The notes beneath the pieces are model-generated. The model did not search any database, had not been told where the DNA came from, and saw nothing but the letters and a program-made list of their open reading frames with translations. The translations under genes and the position numbers were made by a program. A DNA stretch of 64,000 bases from a candidate division KSB1 bacterium (GTDB lineage: Bacteria; Zhuqueibacterota; Zhuqueibacteria; JANLFK01; Oleimicrobiaceae), in contig JANLFK010000001.1 of NCBI GenBank assembly GCA_024655945.1, forward strand, positions 697,594 to 761,593. The letters run 5' to 3'. Shown here in pieces: positions 9,286-18,241 of the stretch (positions are counted from its first letter, which is position 1; each line of letters opens with the position of its first letter).

Positions 9286-9314
9286 AGTATAGAAAAACGC
9301 ACCGAAACAATCAA
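9286..9314 (-). promoter_or_regulatory. Promoter of the C2-like lipoprotein/TonB receptor operon
   Basis: Minus strand TTGATT (9309-9314), 17-bp spacer, TATACT (9286-9291), an AT-rich island in GC-rich surroundings just after the CBS-protein gene. Confidence 0.6.
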
Positions 9315-9379
9315 GCACAATCTTCACGTCCGAGCAAGGACACCGTTCCCCGCCTGCGGCCAAGAACGCCGCAGCAGAT

Positions 9380-10651
9380 TCATCCTCCGCCTCCACCGCC
9401 ACGCCCCCGGGACGGGATACTCGGCCCCCCGCTGCCCTGTTCTATTTGCTGCAAGGCAGCCTTCAGGGAAAGAATCCGCTTTCTGGTGGCGCGCAGCACC
9501 TGGAACTGATACTTCCCCACCTCCACGAGCTCGCCCCTTCTCGGAATCCTCCCCAGGCGCGCCAGAATCAATCCGGCCACGGTGCTGTAGGGCCCGGAGG
9601 GCAGCTTCCACCCCATGGCCGCGTTCAGCTCCTCCACGCTCAGGCGGCCATCCACCCAGACTCCCCCATCGGGCAGGGGCCGCCACCGAGTCACTTCCTC
9701 GTCGTGCTCGTCCTCGATCTCACCGAACAGCTCCTCCAGCACATCCTCCAGGGTAACCATGCCGGCGGTGCCGCCGTATTCGTCCAATGCCACGGCCACT
9801 GCCGCGCTGGTGCGCCGAAACTCCAGAAGAAGCCGATAGCAGGAGGTCGTCGCCGGCACAAAAAGAACGTTCCGTACAATGGCGGCCAGCGACTCGGGTC
9901 TGCCCAGCAGGTCACGCACGTGGACGACTCCTTTGATGTCATCCAGGGTCTTCTCGTATACCGGCAGCCGGCTGTAGCCGGACTGGCGAAACACACGCTG
10001 CGCCTGCTGCAAGCTACTGTTGAGAGGCAAGGCGACCATATCCACGCGCGGCACCATGATGTTTTTCACCGGCCGGACTGCCAGCCGCAGGAGGCGGGAA
10101 ATCAGATCGCGCTCATGCCTGGCAATGGTGCCGGCAGCAAAGCTCTCGCGCAGCAAGATGGTCAGGTCTTTGCGCGAGAACAGGGCGTAGGCCGCACGCG
10201 CATCGACCGTTCTCGGCCCGGTCAACCTCAGTACCACCCACCGCAGGGCCCAGTTCACCGGCCAGAAGAGAAGCTCGAAAAAGCGCAGGGGATAGGCCAG
10301 TCTTAACACTGCAGACTGTGCTCTCTCTCGCAGCAACGTCTTCGGCACGATTTCCCCCAAGAGCAGGAGGGTCATCGAAGAAACCAGCACGATGGTACCC
10401 GCCGACAGGTGCGGCTGCAACAGCAGGGCCGCAAGAGCAGAAAAACCCACAGTGGCTACGTTGTTGCCGATGAGCGTGGTGAAGACGAAGCGCTCAGGAT
10501 TCTGCACAAAGCCATAGGCAAGGTGGGCGCCTCGCTTCCCAGTACGCCGAGCTATTTCGCAGCGGACGCGGTCGGCCGCCACGAAGGTCACTTCGGTGCC
10601 TGAGAAGAACGCGCTGAGCGCCAGCGCCAGAAAGATGCCCGCCAACGACAC
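9380..10651 (-). CDS. CNNM/CBS-domain membrane protein (HlyC/CorC-like)
   Basis: 423 residues. N-terminal DUF21/CNNM membrane domain (about 1-180) with hydrophobic helices (GIFLALALSAFFSGTEVTF, LIGNNVATVGFSALAALL, IVLVSSMTLLLLGEIVPKTLL). A CBS pair follows, with VPRVDMVAL and GYSRLPVYEKTLDDIKGVVHVRDLL, and then a CorC_HlyC domain after EYGGTAGMVTLEDVLEELFGEI. Family members move or sense divalent cations such as magnesium, or secure magnesium/cobalt efflux. The Gly-rich tail (SRGRGGGGGG) is unusual. The GTG start at 10651 has GGAGG 8 nt upstream. It follows the YigZ gene by 14 bp. Confidence 0.9.
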   Translation of the reverse strand: MSLAGIFLALALSAFFSGTEVTFVAADRVRCEIARRTGKRGAHLAYGFVQNPERFVFTTLIGNNVATVGFSALAALLLQPHLSAGTIVLVSSMTLLLLGEIVPKTLLRERAQSAVLRLAYPLRFFELLFWPVNWALRWVVLRLTGPRTVDARAAYALFSRKDLTILLRESFAAGTIARHERDLISRLLRLAVRPVKNIMVPRVDMVALPLNSSLQQAQRVFRQSGYSRLPVYEKTLDDIKGVVHVRDLLGRPESLAAIVRNVLFVPATTSCYRLLLEFRRTSAAVAVALDEYGGTAGMVTLEDVLEELFGEIEDEHDEEVTRWRPLPDGGVWVDGRLSVEELNAAMGWKLPSGPYSTVAGLILARLGRIPRRGELVEVGKYQFQVLRATRKRILSLKAALQQIEQGSGGPSIPSRGRGGGGGG

Positions 10652-10665
10652 CGGTCAGCCTCCGC

Positions 10666-11298
10666 TCATTCTTCGCGCACCGTCGCCCTGCCTGAGGTGG
10701 CGGCTGCTATGCGCCGCAGGCATTCTTCGGCAAGGCTGTGCCGCACGGCGACCACCAGGGTCACCTGCTGACGATAATCCACCGCGCGCACCCGACCCTG
10801 GACCTTGCGCACCACTTGCTCCAGGGCATTCTCCAGCTCATAGGGGCAGCTCACCGCGAAGGTGCGCATCAGGAAGCGTTCCACCACGCCGGCCCGGTCA
10901 AGTGTTTGGGCGGCACACTGCCCATAGGCCCGCGCCAATCCGCCCATGCCGAGTTTCGTGCCGCCAAAGTACCTGGTGACCACCACGATGGTGTTGGTGA
11001 GACGTCGCCCTTCCAAGGCCTCTAAGATAGGTTTGCCAGCAGTGCCTGAGGGTTCGCCGGCGTCGCTGCTGCGCACCAGCGCCTGTGCCCCGCAGCCGAG
11101 GCGGTAGGCGTAGCAGTGGTGAGTGGCATCGTGGAAGCGGCGTTGGACGTCGGCCAGGAAAGCCTCGGCTTCCGCGCGGCTGGTCACCGGCTGTGCCTGC
11201 CCCACGAACCGCGAGCCTTTCACCCTGATTTGGTGCTCGGCGTAGCCGGCCACCGTGCGATAGGCATCCGCCGCCGATGTCAGTCGGTCCCTTGCCAT
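10666..11298 (-). CDS. yigZ: YigZ/IMPACT-family protein (UPF0029)
   Basis: 210 residues. The N-terminal UPF0029 domain shows the family blocks GSRFVGQAQPV, DATHHCYAYR, SDAGEPSGTAGKPIL, NTIVVVTRYFGGTKLGMGGLARAY. The C-terminal part matches the DUF1949-type ferredoxin-like fold. YigZ relatives are linked to translation control by homology to eukaryotic IMPACT, but the bacterial biochemistry is not settled. First gene of a two-gene transcript with the CNNM/CBS protein, under the promoter at 11324-11352. Confidence 0.92.
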   Translation of the reverse strand: MARDRLTSAADAYRTVAGYAEHQIRVKGSRFVGQAQPVTSRAEAEAFLADVQRRFHDATHHCYAYRLGCGAQALVRSSDAGEPSGTAGKPILEALEGRRLTNTIVVVTRYFGGTKLGMGGLARAYGQCAAQTLDRAGVVERFLMRTFAVSCPYELENALEQVVRKVQGRVRAVDYRQQVTLVVAVRHSLAEECLRRIAAATSGRATVREE

Positions 11299-11323
11299 TG
11301 CCCTGGGGTTCTCCGTGCCTTAG

Positions 11324-11352
11324 AATATACGCAACACGCTTACGATGTGCAA
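11324..11352 (-). promoter_or_regulatory. Promoter of yigZ
   Basis: Minus strand TTGCAC (11347-11352), 17-bp spacer, TATATT (11324-11329), 26 bp before the yigZ start. Confidence 0.7.
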
Positions 11353-11653
11353 GGGCTTTCTCCACGGAGAGGACAGCGGCAGAGCACGCTCAAGAGGCGA
11401 GGCAGGATCGGCAACCTGCGGAGAGCGTAGAGGTCCAACGGCCTTCTCACGCCGGCAGATTGGGGTGCACAGCCGAAAAGAAGCCCTGGGGTTCCCTCAG
11501 GAGCACCATAGGCAACTACGGGCCGAGCCTGCGTGCGCTTTCCGATGCCGGCCGTGAGATTTCCAACAGCGAGGTTCTCACTGCGCCAACAGCCAGGGCC
11601 GGCGGACCGCCATCCGGCGGGGACCAACGCGCCATGAGCCCCAACCAGCAAGA

Positions 11654-11689
11654 ATGCCCACCTCTCCTCTGGCCCTGCAAGGTGGGCAT
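11654..11689 (-). terminator. Perfect inverted repeat downstream of acyl-CoA dehydrogenase, possible terminator
   Basis: ATGCCCACCT (11654-11663) and AGGTGGGCAT (11680-11689) form a 10-bp stem with a 16-nt loop. It lies about 85 bp after the end of the acyl-CoA dehydrogenase gene, where the long lipid operon should end. The following minus-strand bases (TCTTGCTGGTT) are only weakly U-rich. The rest of the 476-bp gap 11299-11774 holds the yigZ promoter and no gene that I can support. Confidence 0.4.
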
Positions 11690-11774
11690 CCTCCTGCTGC
11701 GATGCAAACAAACCGCTTTGCCGTGCCTCTCAAGGGGCCACGCGCATCACGCCTGGGGACGCGGCTCTGCGGGC

Positions 11775-12938
11775 TCAGGCACGTGCGTGCTTGGCGCTCT
11801 CGCGGATCAGGCTGCGCCCGATGACGTTGCGCTGGATCTGGTTGGTCCCCTCGTAGATCTGCGTGATCTTGGCGTCTCGCATGTACTTCTCGATGGGGTA
11901 TTCGCGCATGTAGCCGTAGCCGCCGAAGATTTGCACGGCATCGGTAGTCACCTTCATGGCCACATCAGAGGCAAAGACCTTGGTCATGGCCGAGACCTTG
12001 GCGATGTCGGTGGCACCGGAGTCGATGTAGCGGGCGACGCTGTAGATGAGAGCCCGCGCCGCCTCGATCTGCGTGGCCATGTCCGCCAACATGTGCTGCA
12101 CCGCCTGGAAGGCGATGATAGGCTGGCCAAACTGGTGCCGCTGCCGGGCGTAGTTCACGGCCAGATCAAAGGCCCCTTGTGCGATGCCCAAGGCCTGGGC
12201 CGCAACACCCGGGCGCGACTTGTCCAACGTCTTCATGGCGATGATGAAGCCGTGCCCTTCCTTGCCCAAGAGGTTCTCCTTTGGCACCCGACAGTCTTCA
12301 AAAACCAGCTCGCAGGTGGCCGAGGCCCGGATGCCCATCTTGTCTTCCTTCTTGCCGTAGGAAAACCCCTCCATACCCTCTTCGACGATGAAGGCGGAGG
12401 CGCCGCGCCCACCTCGAGCCGGGTCGCTCATGGCAATCACCGTGTAGATTTTGGCCACGCCGCCGTTGGTGATAAAGTGCTTGGTGCCGTTGAGCACATA
12501 GCAGTCACCATCTTTGCGCGCCGTCGTCTTGATGGCCTCGGCGTCGGAGCCGGCTTCTGGCTCGGTCAACCCGAAGGCGGCCAGTGCCTCGCCGCTGGCC
12601 AGGCGGGGCAGGTAGCGCGCTTTCTGCTCGTCGCTTCCGGCAATGATGATGGGGAAGGCGCCTAAGGCAGTACCGGCCAGTGCCAAGGCAATGCCGCCGC
12701 ATGCTCTGGACAGCTCCTCGGTGACAATGACCAGATCGAGCACGCCGCCGCCCAGGCCGCCGTACTTCTCCTCAATCCACACGCGGAAAAAATCCATCTC
12801 GGCCAAGGTCTTGACGATTTCCCACGGGAACTCGCCGGTCTGGTCGTGCTTGGCCGCCACCGGGCGGATCTTCTCCTCGGCGACGGTGCGCGCCATCTCG
12901 CGCAACATTTTCTGCTCTTCAGTCAGAAAGTAGTCCAT
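11775..12938 (-). CDS. Acyl-CoA dehydrogenase (short-chain/butyryl type)
   Basis: 387 residues, cytosolic FAD enzyme that oxidises acyl-CoA to 2-enoyl-CoA and passes electrons to ETF. Family blocks seen are FGLTEPEAGSDA (flavin and substrate contact), WIEEKYGGLGG, KSRPGVAAQALG, RHQFGQPI, QIFGGYGYMREYP and the end block IYEGTNQIQRNVIGR, whose Glu is the usual catalytic base in short- and medium-chain members. Full length with no gaps. GGAGGAG precedes the ATG. It is the last gene of the fatty-acid operon, 19 bp after rnc; a beta-oxidation-type enzyme at the end of a biosynthetic operon may serve branched or short acyl-CoA metabolism (inference). Confidence 0.94.
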   Translation of the reverse strand: MDYFLTEEQKMLREMARTVAEEKIRPVAAKHDQTGEFPWEIVKTLAEMDFFRVWIEEKYGGLGGGVLDLVIVTEELSRACGGIALALAGTALGAFPIIIAGSDEQKARYLPRLASGEALAAFGLTEPEAGSDAEAIKTTARKDGDCYVLNGTKHFITNGGVAKIYTVIAMSDPARGGRGASAFIVEEGMEGFSYGKKEDKMGIRASATCELVFEDCRVPKENLLGKEGHGFIIAMKTLDKSRPGVAAQALGIAQGAFDLAVNYARQRHQFGQPIIAFQAVQHMLADMATQIEAARALIYSVARYIDSGATDIAKVSAMTKVFASDVAMKVTTDAVQIFGGYGYMREYPIEKYMRDAKITQIYEGTNQIQRNVIGRSLIRESAKHARA

Positions 12939-12957
12939 CAGGCTTTACTCCTCCGCC

Positions 12958-13710
12958 TCAGATCACGTGCAATTTGAGCAGGGCGCCGCGTGCTGCCCTC
13001 TGTTCGGCCGCCTTCTTGCTGCCTCCCTGGCCTGTTCCGTACTGCCTGCCCCCAATGCTGACTGCCACGGTAAAGACCTTGTCGTGCTCGGGGCCATCTT
13101 CGCGTTCCACGCGGTAGGCCGGGGTGGGCATCCTTTCGCGCTGGCAGTACTCCAGCAGCAGACTCTTGTAGTTCTGGTTCTCCTCCCTAGCGAGAATGCC
13201 GGGCAGACGCGATAGGACCAGGCGCTGCACCACTTTGCGCGCCGGCTCCAGGCCGCCATCAAGGTAAACGGCGCCGATGATGGCTTCCATGGCATCGGCA
13301 AGGATGGAAGGACGCTGTGCACCTCCTGCTCTGCGCTCCTGCTCGCTCAGGAGGAGGTGCTCCCCTACGTTCAGCGCCCGTGCCACATTGGCCAACACGC
13401 CGCGGCTCACTGCCAGGGACTTCATCACCGTGAGCTCCCCCTCGGGGCGACGCGGGTAGCGATGGTAGAGATATTCGACCACTGCCAGGGACAGCACGGC
13501 GTCGCCCAACAATTCCAGCCTCTCGTTGGCCATGTAGCGCGGCTCACCGCTCCCGGCAAGGTAGGAGCGATGCTTGAGGGCCTGGGTCAGGTAGCCTGCA
13601 TTCTTGAAACGGTAGCCCAATTTCTGGCCGAGGGGAGAAGCTGCATCTGCGTCTGGGGCACGACTCCGGAGGCCGACTCTTCGCAGGAGGGAGGCAAGCG
13701 AAACGCGCAA
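12958..13710 (-). CDS. rnc: Ribonuclease III
   Basis: 250 residues. The RNase III catalytic domain has the signature NERLELLGDAVLSL (about residues 63-76) and the downstream acidic pair in ADAMEAIIGAVYLDGG. The C-terminal double-stranded RNA-binding domain starts near NYKSLLLEYCQ and ends GSKKAAEQRAARGALLKL. It processes rRNA precursors and double-stranded RNA. I use the TTG at 13710, because AGGAGG lies inside the end of fabF at the right distance and the frame opens directly after the fabF stop at 13713. fabF-rnc adjacency is a very common bacterial arrangement. Confidence 0.95.
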   Translation of the reverse strand: MRVSLASLLRRVGLRSRAPDADAASPLGQKLGYRFKNAGYLTQALKHRSYLAGSGEPRYMANERLELLGDAVLSLAVVEYLYHRYPRRPEGELTVMKSLAVSRGVLANVARALNVGEHLLLSEQERRAGGAQRPSILADAMEAIIGAVYLDGGLEPARKVVQRLVLSRLPGILAREENQNYKSLLLEYCQRERMPTPAYRVEREDGPEHDKVFTVAVSIGGRQYGTGQGGSKKAAEQRAARGALLKLHVI

Positions 13711-13712
13711 GG

Positions 13713-14954
13713 CTATTGATACCTCCTCACCGCGATGCAGACGTTATGCCCGCCAAAACCGAAGGAGTTGCTCAGGGCAACATTGACCTCTTTCGGCCGA
13801 GCGCGCAAAGGCGTGTAGTCCAAGTCGCACTCGGGATCCGGCACCTCAAGGTTGATGGTGGGGTGAATGGTGTTGTGCACAATGGTCAGCACGGTGGCCA
13901 CGAACTCGGCAGCGCCCGAGGCGCCGAGCAGGTGGCCGATCATGGACTTGCTGGAGCTGATGGCTACCTTGTAGGCATGTTCGCCCAGGGCGGCCTTGAT
14001 GGCCATGGTCTCGATGCGGTCGTTGTGCGGGGTAGAGGTGCCATGGGCGTTGATATAATCCACCTCCTCGGGGCGCACGCCGGCCTCGGCCATGGCCAGG
14101 CGCATGGCGCGGGCTGCACCGTCGCCATCCGGGTCAGGCGCGGTGATGTGATAGGCGTCTGCAGTGAAACCGACGCCCACCACCTCGGCATAGATTTTGG
14201 CCCCCCGCCGCAGGGCATGGCCAAGCTCCTCCAGGATGACCACTGCCGCCCCTTCGCCCATGACGAAGCCGTCGCGATGCAGGTCAAAGGGGCGACTTGC
14301 CGCCTTGGGGTTATCGTTGCGCGTGGAGAGCGCCTTCATGGCATTGAAGCCGGCAAAGCCCATACGCGTGCAGGAGGCTTCCGAGCCGCCAGTGACCATG
14401 ACGTCGGCATCGCCATAGGCGATCAGGCGAAACGCGTCGCCGATGGCGTGAGAACTGGAGGCGCAAGCCGACACCGTCGAGTAGTTGGGCCCTTTCAAGC
14501 CGTGGCGGATGGACACATAGCCGGGAGCAATATCAGCAATCATCATCGGGATGAAAAAGGGGCTGACGCGCTGCGGGCCTTTGTCGAAAAGAACCTTGTA
14601 CTCCCGCTCAAAGGTATCCATGCCTCCTACGCCGGAGGCCAGCACCACGCCGATGCGCGTCTTGTCCTCCTTTTCCAAATCGAGGCCGGCGTCCTGGAGG
14701 GCGAAATCGCTGCAGGCAACGGCGAACTGGGCGAAGCGGTCCATGCGCCGCGCCTCTTTGCGGTCCATATAGGCCTCCGGGTCAAAGTTCTTGACCCAGG
14801 CAGCGAACTTGGTGTCGAACTCGGTAGTGTCGAAGTAGGTCACATAGTCGACACCACTGGTGCCGGAGACGAGTCCTTGCCAGTAGTCATCCAGACGAAG
14901 GCCCAGGGGAGTGATGACCCCCATGCCGGTGACCACGACGCGCCGTTTCTCCAT
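13713..14954 (-). CDS. fabF: 3-oxoacyl-ACP synthase II
   Basis: 413 residues. Condensing enzyme that elongates acyl-ACP with malonyl-ACP. The catalytic triad is visible: Cys in STVSACASSSHAIG, His in INAHGTSTPHNDR and His in SKSMIGHLLGASGA. It ends with the conserved NSFGFGGHN. Length matches FabF. GAGGT stands 8 nt before the ATG. It lies between acpP and rnc on the same strand. Confidence 0.97.
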   Translation of the reverse strand: MEKRRVVVTGMGVITPLGLRLDDYWQGLVSGTSGVDYVTYFDTTEFDTKFAAWVKNFDPEAYMDRKEARRMDRFAQFAVACSDFALQDAGLDLEKEDKTRIGVVLASGVGGMDTFEREYKVLFDKGPQRVSPFFIPMMIADIAPGYVSIRHGLKGPNYSTVSACASSSHAIGDAFRLIAYGDADVMVTGGSEASCTRMGFAGFNAMKALSTRNDNPKAASRPFDLHRDGFVMGEGAAVVILEELGHALRRGAKIYAEVVGVGFTADAYHITAPDPDGDGAARAMRLAMAEAGVRPEEVDYINAHGTSTPHNDRIETMAIKAALGEHAYKVAISSSKSMIGHLLGASGAAEFVATVLTIVHNTIHPTINLEVPDPECDLDYTPLRARPKEVNVALSNSFGFGGHNVCIAVRRYQ

Positions 14955-15120
14955 GCATTACCTCATGCTTAGTCACACGACTTGCGGCGCACCGGAAAGG
15001 TGGCGCCCTCACTGCCCACAGCCAGACTACCTGAGCGGCACTGGCCGCGGTGCGCGCCGTGCCGCCCGGACATTCCCTCCAGAGCGGCACGGTGCCCGCT
15101 GGTCGTAATGACAAGAAATA

Positions 15121-15140
15121 GTCCCGCCAACAGACGGGAC
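15121..15140 (-). terminator. Hairpin between acpP and fabF (attenuator or weak terminator)
   Basis: GTCCCG/CGGGAC stem with an 8-nt loop, followed on the minus strand by TATTTCTTGTC. It sits in the 199-bp acpP-fabF gap. A partial terminator here would explain the high acpP to fabF expression ratio usual in fab operons. Confidence 0.45.
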
Positions 15141-15153
15141 CTGGTTGTCCAGA

Positions 15154-15405
15154 TTACTTCTCGGCCAGCTTCTTCTCGAGGTACTCCAGCGCCTTGCCCA
15201 CGGTCGTCAGCTTCTCGGCCTCTTCATCGGGGATTTCGATATCGAACTCCTCTTCGAAGGCCATGATCAACTCCACCGTGTCCAAGGAATCGGCGCCGAG
15301 ATCGTCGATGAATGAGGCTTGGTCAGTAACCTCGTTGGCGTCCACACCAAGCTGGTCGACGATAATCTCTTTCACCCTCTCTTTCACCTTCGGGTCAATG
15401 GCCAT
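15154..15405 (-). CDS. acpP: Acyl carrier protein
   Basis: 83 residues, acidic four-helix protein. The phosphopantetheine attachment Ser lies in the motif [11 protein letters not shown]. Helix II, which contacts partner enzymes, follows as [19 protein letters not shown] sits 8 nt before the ATG. It carries growing acyl chains for FabD, FabG, FabH, FabF and PlsX, all encoded within 6 kb. Confidence 0.97.
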   Translation of the reverse strand: MAIDPKVKERVKEIIVDQLGVDANEVTDQASFIDDLGADSLDTVELIMAFEEEFDIEIPDEEAEKLTTVGKALEYLEKKLAEK

Positions 15406-15480
15406 CTTTCACACCTCCTCTCTGGTGAAATGCCTTTAACTGGTTGGCCGTCGTCTATGCCTGCAATGCTCTTGTTGTTC

Positions 15481-16224
15481 CTACATCACCATGCCGCCGT
15501 CCACCCGGAGGACCTGTCCGGTTATGTAGGCGGCAGCCGGCGAGGCAAGGAACACCACCGCCTCGGCCACCTCCTCCGGCTGCCCCACGCGCCGCAAGGG
15601 GATAATGTTCAGGTACGACTGCCGCACACTTTCCGCTAGGTTCTTGGTCATCTCCGTCTCGATAAAGCCCGGGGCCACGGCGTTCACCGTGATGCCACGC
15701 CCTGCCAGCTCGCGCGCTGCCGACTTGGTCAGGCCGATCAGCCCGGCCTTGGAGGCGGCATAGTTGGCCTGGCCGACATTGCCGATCAAGCCGATCACCG
15801 AGCTGATGTTAATGATCCGCCCCCTGCGCTGCTTGATCATCACCTTGGCAGCCGCCCGCAGGCAGTTGAACGCGCCCTTGAGGTTGACAGCGATCACCTG
15901 GTCCCAGTCGCTCTCCTTCATGCGCAGCAGCAGGTCGTCCCGGGCAATGCCGGCGTTGTTGACCAAAATGTCCAGGCTGCCCAGGCCCTCGACGCAGGAG
16001 GTGATCAGCTGCTCCGCCTCGGCTGCCACCGAGACATCGGTGCGCAGGGCTAAGGCCTTTCTCCCCAAGTCCATGATCTCCTCGGCGGTGGTGTGGGCAG
16101 TGGCCTCGTCGATGTCGGCCACAGCCACATGGCAGCCTTCGCGGGCAAGCGCTAAGGCGATGCTGCGGCCGATGCCACGTCCTGCGCCGGTTACGGCAGC
16201 CACTTTGTCTTGCAAAACTGCCAT
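15481..16224 (-). CDS. fabG: 3-oxoacyl-ACP reductase
   Basis: 247 residues, short-chain dehydrogenase. NADPH-binding TGAGRGIGRS near the N-terminus, NNAGIARDDLL in the middle, active-site Ser in INISSVIG, Tyr and Lys in YAASKAG (YxxxK). The C-terminus YITGQVLRVDGGMVM is typical of FabG. It reduces 3-oxoacyl-ACP after each condensation. AAGGAGGAG precedes the ATG; it lies 16 bp after fabD. Confidence 0.96.
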   Translation of the reverse strand: MAVLQDKVAAVTGAGRGIGRSIALALAREGCHVAVADIDEATAHTTAEEIMDLGRKALALRTDVSVAAEAEQLITSCVEGLGSLDILVNNAGIARDDLLLRMKESDWDQVIAVNLKGAFNCLRAAAKVMIKQRRGRIINISSVIGLIGNVGQANYAASKAGLIGLTKSAARELAGRGITVNAVAPGFIETEMTKNLAESVRQSYLNIIPLRRVGQPEEVAEAVVFLASPAAAYITGQVLRVDGGMVM

Positions 16225-16240
16225 CGCTCCTCCTTGCGAC

Positions 16241-17158
16241 TCACGCCTGAGCGAGCTCTTCTGCCGTCCCCAGCGTGCGGCCGGGTATGTCCTTGTTGAT
16301 CCGCTTGAGCAGGCCCGTCAACACGTTGCCGGGGCCGACCTCGTAAAAGACGGTCGCCCCATCGGCCATCATGTTCTGCACGGTATTCTGCCACAGGACC
16401 GGCCGCGAGAGCTGCTCGTGCAACAGTTGGCGGATCTCTGCGGCGCTGCGCACCGGCCGCGCCGTGACGTTGGCATAGACCGGAATCTGGGCGTCGCGAA
16501 TATCCGCTGCCGCCAGCACTTCGCCCATGTGCTGACGGGCATAGTCCATGAGCGGCGAGTGGAAGGCGCCGCTCACCACGAGCGCGACGACGCGCTTGGC
16601 GCCACGGGCCCGCGCCAGCTCCATGGCGCGATGCACAGCCTGTACCGCACCGGACACCACCACCTGACCTGGGCAGTTGAAATTAGCCGGCTGCACGACG
16701 CCCGTCTCCGCGGCCTGCGCGCAGATTTCGGCCACTGCCCCTTCGTCGAGGCCGATGATGGCAGCCATGGTGCCCGGCGCAATGCTGCCCGCCTGCTGCA
16801 TCAGCTCACCCCGCCGCTTGACCACGCGCAGACCCTCGGCAAAACTCAGCGCCCCGGCGACCAGCAGCGCCGAGTACTCGCCCAAGCTGTGTCCGGCGGC
16901 CATGTCCGGCACCACTCCTCGCTCTCGCAGCAGGGCACTGACAATGGCGGAATGGACAAAAATGGCCGGTTGGGTGATGGCCGTCTGCTTCAGCCGTTCT
17001 TCTGGGCCATGGAAGCAGACATCGGCTAAGTCAAACCCAAGAATCTCCTGGGCCTGCGCGAACAGGTCGCGCGCCAACGGGAAGGCGTCGTACAGATCGC
17101 GAGCCATCCCCACGTACTGCGAGGCCTGGCCGGGGAATTGGAATGCCACAGAGCTCAT
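16241..17158 (-). CDS. fabD: Malonyl-CoA:ACP transacylase
   Basis: 305 residues. FPGQASQYVGM at the N-terminus, catalytic Ser in AGHSLGEYSAL (GHSxG), the Arg-containing RRGELMQQ block, and catalytic His in VSGAFHSPLM. It moves malonyl units from CoA to AcpP. Its ATG overlaps the stop of the upstream CsgG/TPR lipoprotein gene (ATGA), so the two are translationally coupled. Confidence 0.96.
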   Translation of the reverse strand: MSSVAFQFPGQASQYVGMARDLYDAFPLARDLFAQAQEILGFDLADVCFHGPEERLKQTAITQPAIFVHSAIVSALLRERGVVPDMAAGHSLGEYSALLVAGALSFAEGLRVVKRRGELMQQAGSIAPGTMAAIIGLDEGAVAEICAQAAETGVVQPANFNCPGQVVVSGAVQAVHRAMELARARGAKRVVALVVSGAFHSPLMDYARQHMGEVLAAADIRDAQIPVYANVTARPVRSAAEIRQLLHEQLSRPVLWQNTVQNMMADGATVFYEVGPGNVLTGLLKRINKDIPGRTLGTAEELAQA

Positions 17159-18174
17159 GGGCGCTCGATCTGCTTGCGCAGCTTGGCTGCATCCACGCGT
17201 GCGGTGCGCGCCCTCGCCAGAGCCTCGAAGTAGAGGTCTTTCGACTGCAGTTTAATGGCCCGCTGGTACTCGGATTCGGCTTTGTCCAGGTCGCCCAGCA
17301 CCTCGTGGGCGAGGCCGAGATTGTAGTGGGCAGCGGCATTCCGAGGCTCTGCAGCCACCGCCTGCGCAAAGGCATCGCGGGCATTCGACCACAGCCCTTT
17401 CATGGCGTACTTCTTGCCCACGGCCATCATCCCCTTGCCGCCTTCGATGGGGCGCCGCTCCACCTCCACGTAAGGGGCGATTTGCCGGGCAAAGTCCTCC
17501 ACCACCTCGCCGAGCAGGTCCTTGAGTATCTGCTCCCTGGGCTTGAGGGTGCCGCGGCCGGCGACCACCTTGCCGCTGTCGTACGACTTGGTGTTGGACT
17601 TGACCGCCAGCAATTCGCCCGTCTCCACGTTCACCATGCGGAAAGTGACACCCACAGCCCCCCGCCGGATGCGATACTCCTGGTCCACAAGCACGGTCTT
17701 CATGATCTCTTGGCGCACCTCTTTGCCGAAAAGCTTGACAGTACGGTACTCACCCGTGCCCACCTGGCGCTCGACCTTCTCGGTGCCCACCTGGTCAGGC
17801 TCCAAGGAATAGGCAGTCACTTCCCCGAAGATGAGGGCGTCGACCCCGAGCAGGCGGCCCGCTTCTTTGGCGGAGGAGGCGTCAACGATGCCGGACATGG
17901 CCAACTTGTGTTCCTGGAGGATCTGCAGCACCCGCTCCCGCTCGACGATGTGGAAGAACTTGCTTTCGAACAGGCGCGAGGTGAGCATGCTGCTGGCAAT
18001 GGCACCGGAATTCTCCGGGCCAGCAAAATCGACGATGGCAATGCTCTTGATGCCGGTGATGTCGACCTGCGCCGGCTTGGTCACCGGCACGTTGACGCGC
18101 GAGCTGGCGCATTGCAACGTCAAGGCGAACACGGCGACAAGCAGTGCGCTGACCACGATGCGGCGATTTGTCAT
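17155..18174 (-). CDS. CsgG-like lipoprotein with C-terminal TPR repeats
   Basis: 339 residues. The N-terminal signal (VVSALLVAVFALTLQC) ends at a lipobox-like site with Gln at -1. Residues about 40-250 resemble CsgG/curli-assembly or GNA1162-like periplasmic folds: IKSIAIVDFAGPENSG, FFHIVERERVLQILQEHKL, AGRLLGVDALIFGEVT. The last 90 residues are TPR-like (AMKGLWSNARDAFAQAVAAEPRNAAAHYNLGLAHEVLGDLDKAESEYQRAI). Such proteins usually sit at the outer membrane and act in export or envelope assembly. GGAAGGAGGGAG precedes the ATG. Its place inside the fatty-acid operon, coupled to fabD, is unusual. Confidence 0.8.
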   Translation of the reverse strand: MTNRRIVVSALLVAVFALTLQCASSRVNVPVTKPAQVDITGIKSIAIVDFAGPENSGAIASSMLTSRLFESKFFHIVERERVLQILQEHKLAMSGIVDASSAKEAGRLLGVDALIFGEVTAYSLEPDQVGTEKVERQVGTGEYRTVKLFGKEVRQEIMKTVLVDQEYRIRRGAVGVTFRMVNVETGELLAVKSNTKSYDSGKVVAGRGTLKPREQILKDLLGEVVEDFARQIAPYVEVERRPIEGGKGMMAVGKKYAMKGLWSNARDAFAQAVAAEPRNAAAHYNLGLAHEVLGDLDKAESEYQRAIKLQSKDLYFEALARARTARVDAAKLRKQIERP

Positions 18175-18241
18175 ATCTCCCTCCTTCCCGCGACCTACTC
18201 TCGCGGCTACTCTCTGCGCCCCAATGGCGCGAACGCTCTTG

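Noticed and set aside
11340..11711. 123-codon minus-strand frame upstream of yigZ
   Set aside because: It crosses the yigZ promoter and a terminator-like hairpin, and reads as random composition.
13716..14972. Long plus-strand frame opposite fabF
   Set aside because: fabF on the minus strand is certain from its catalytic residues; the opposite frame is a reflection.
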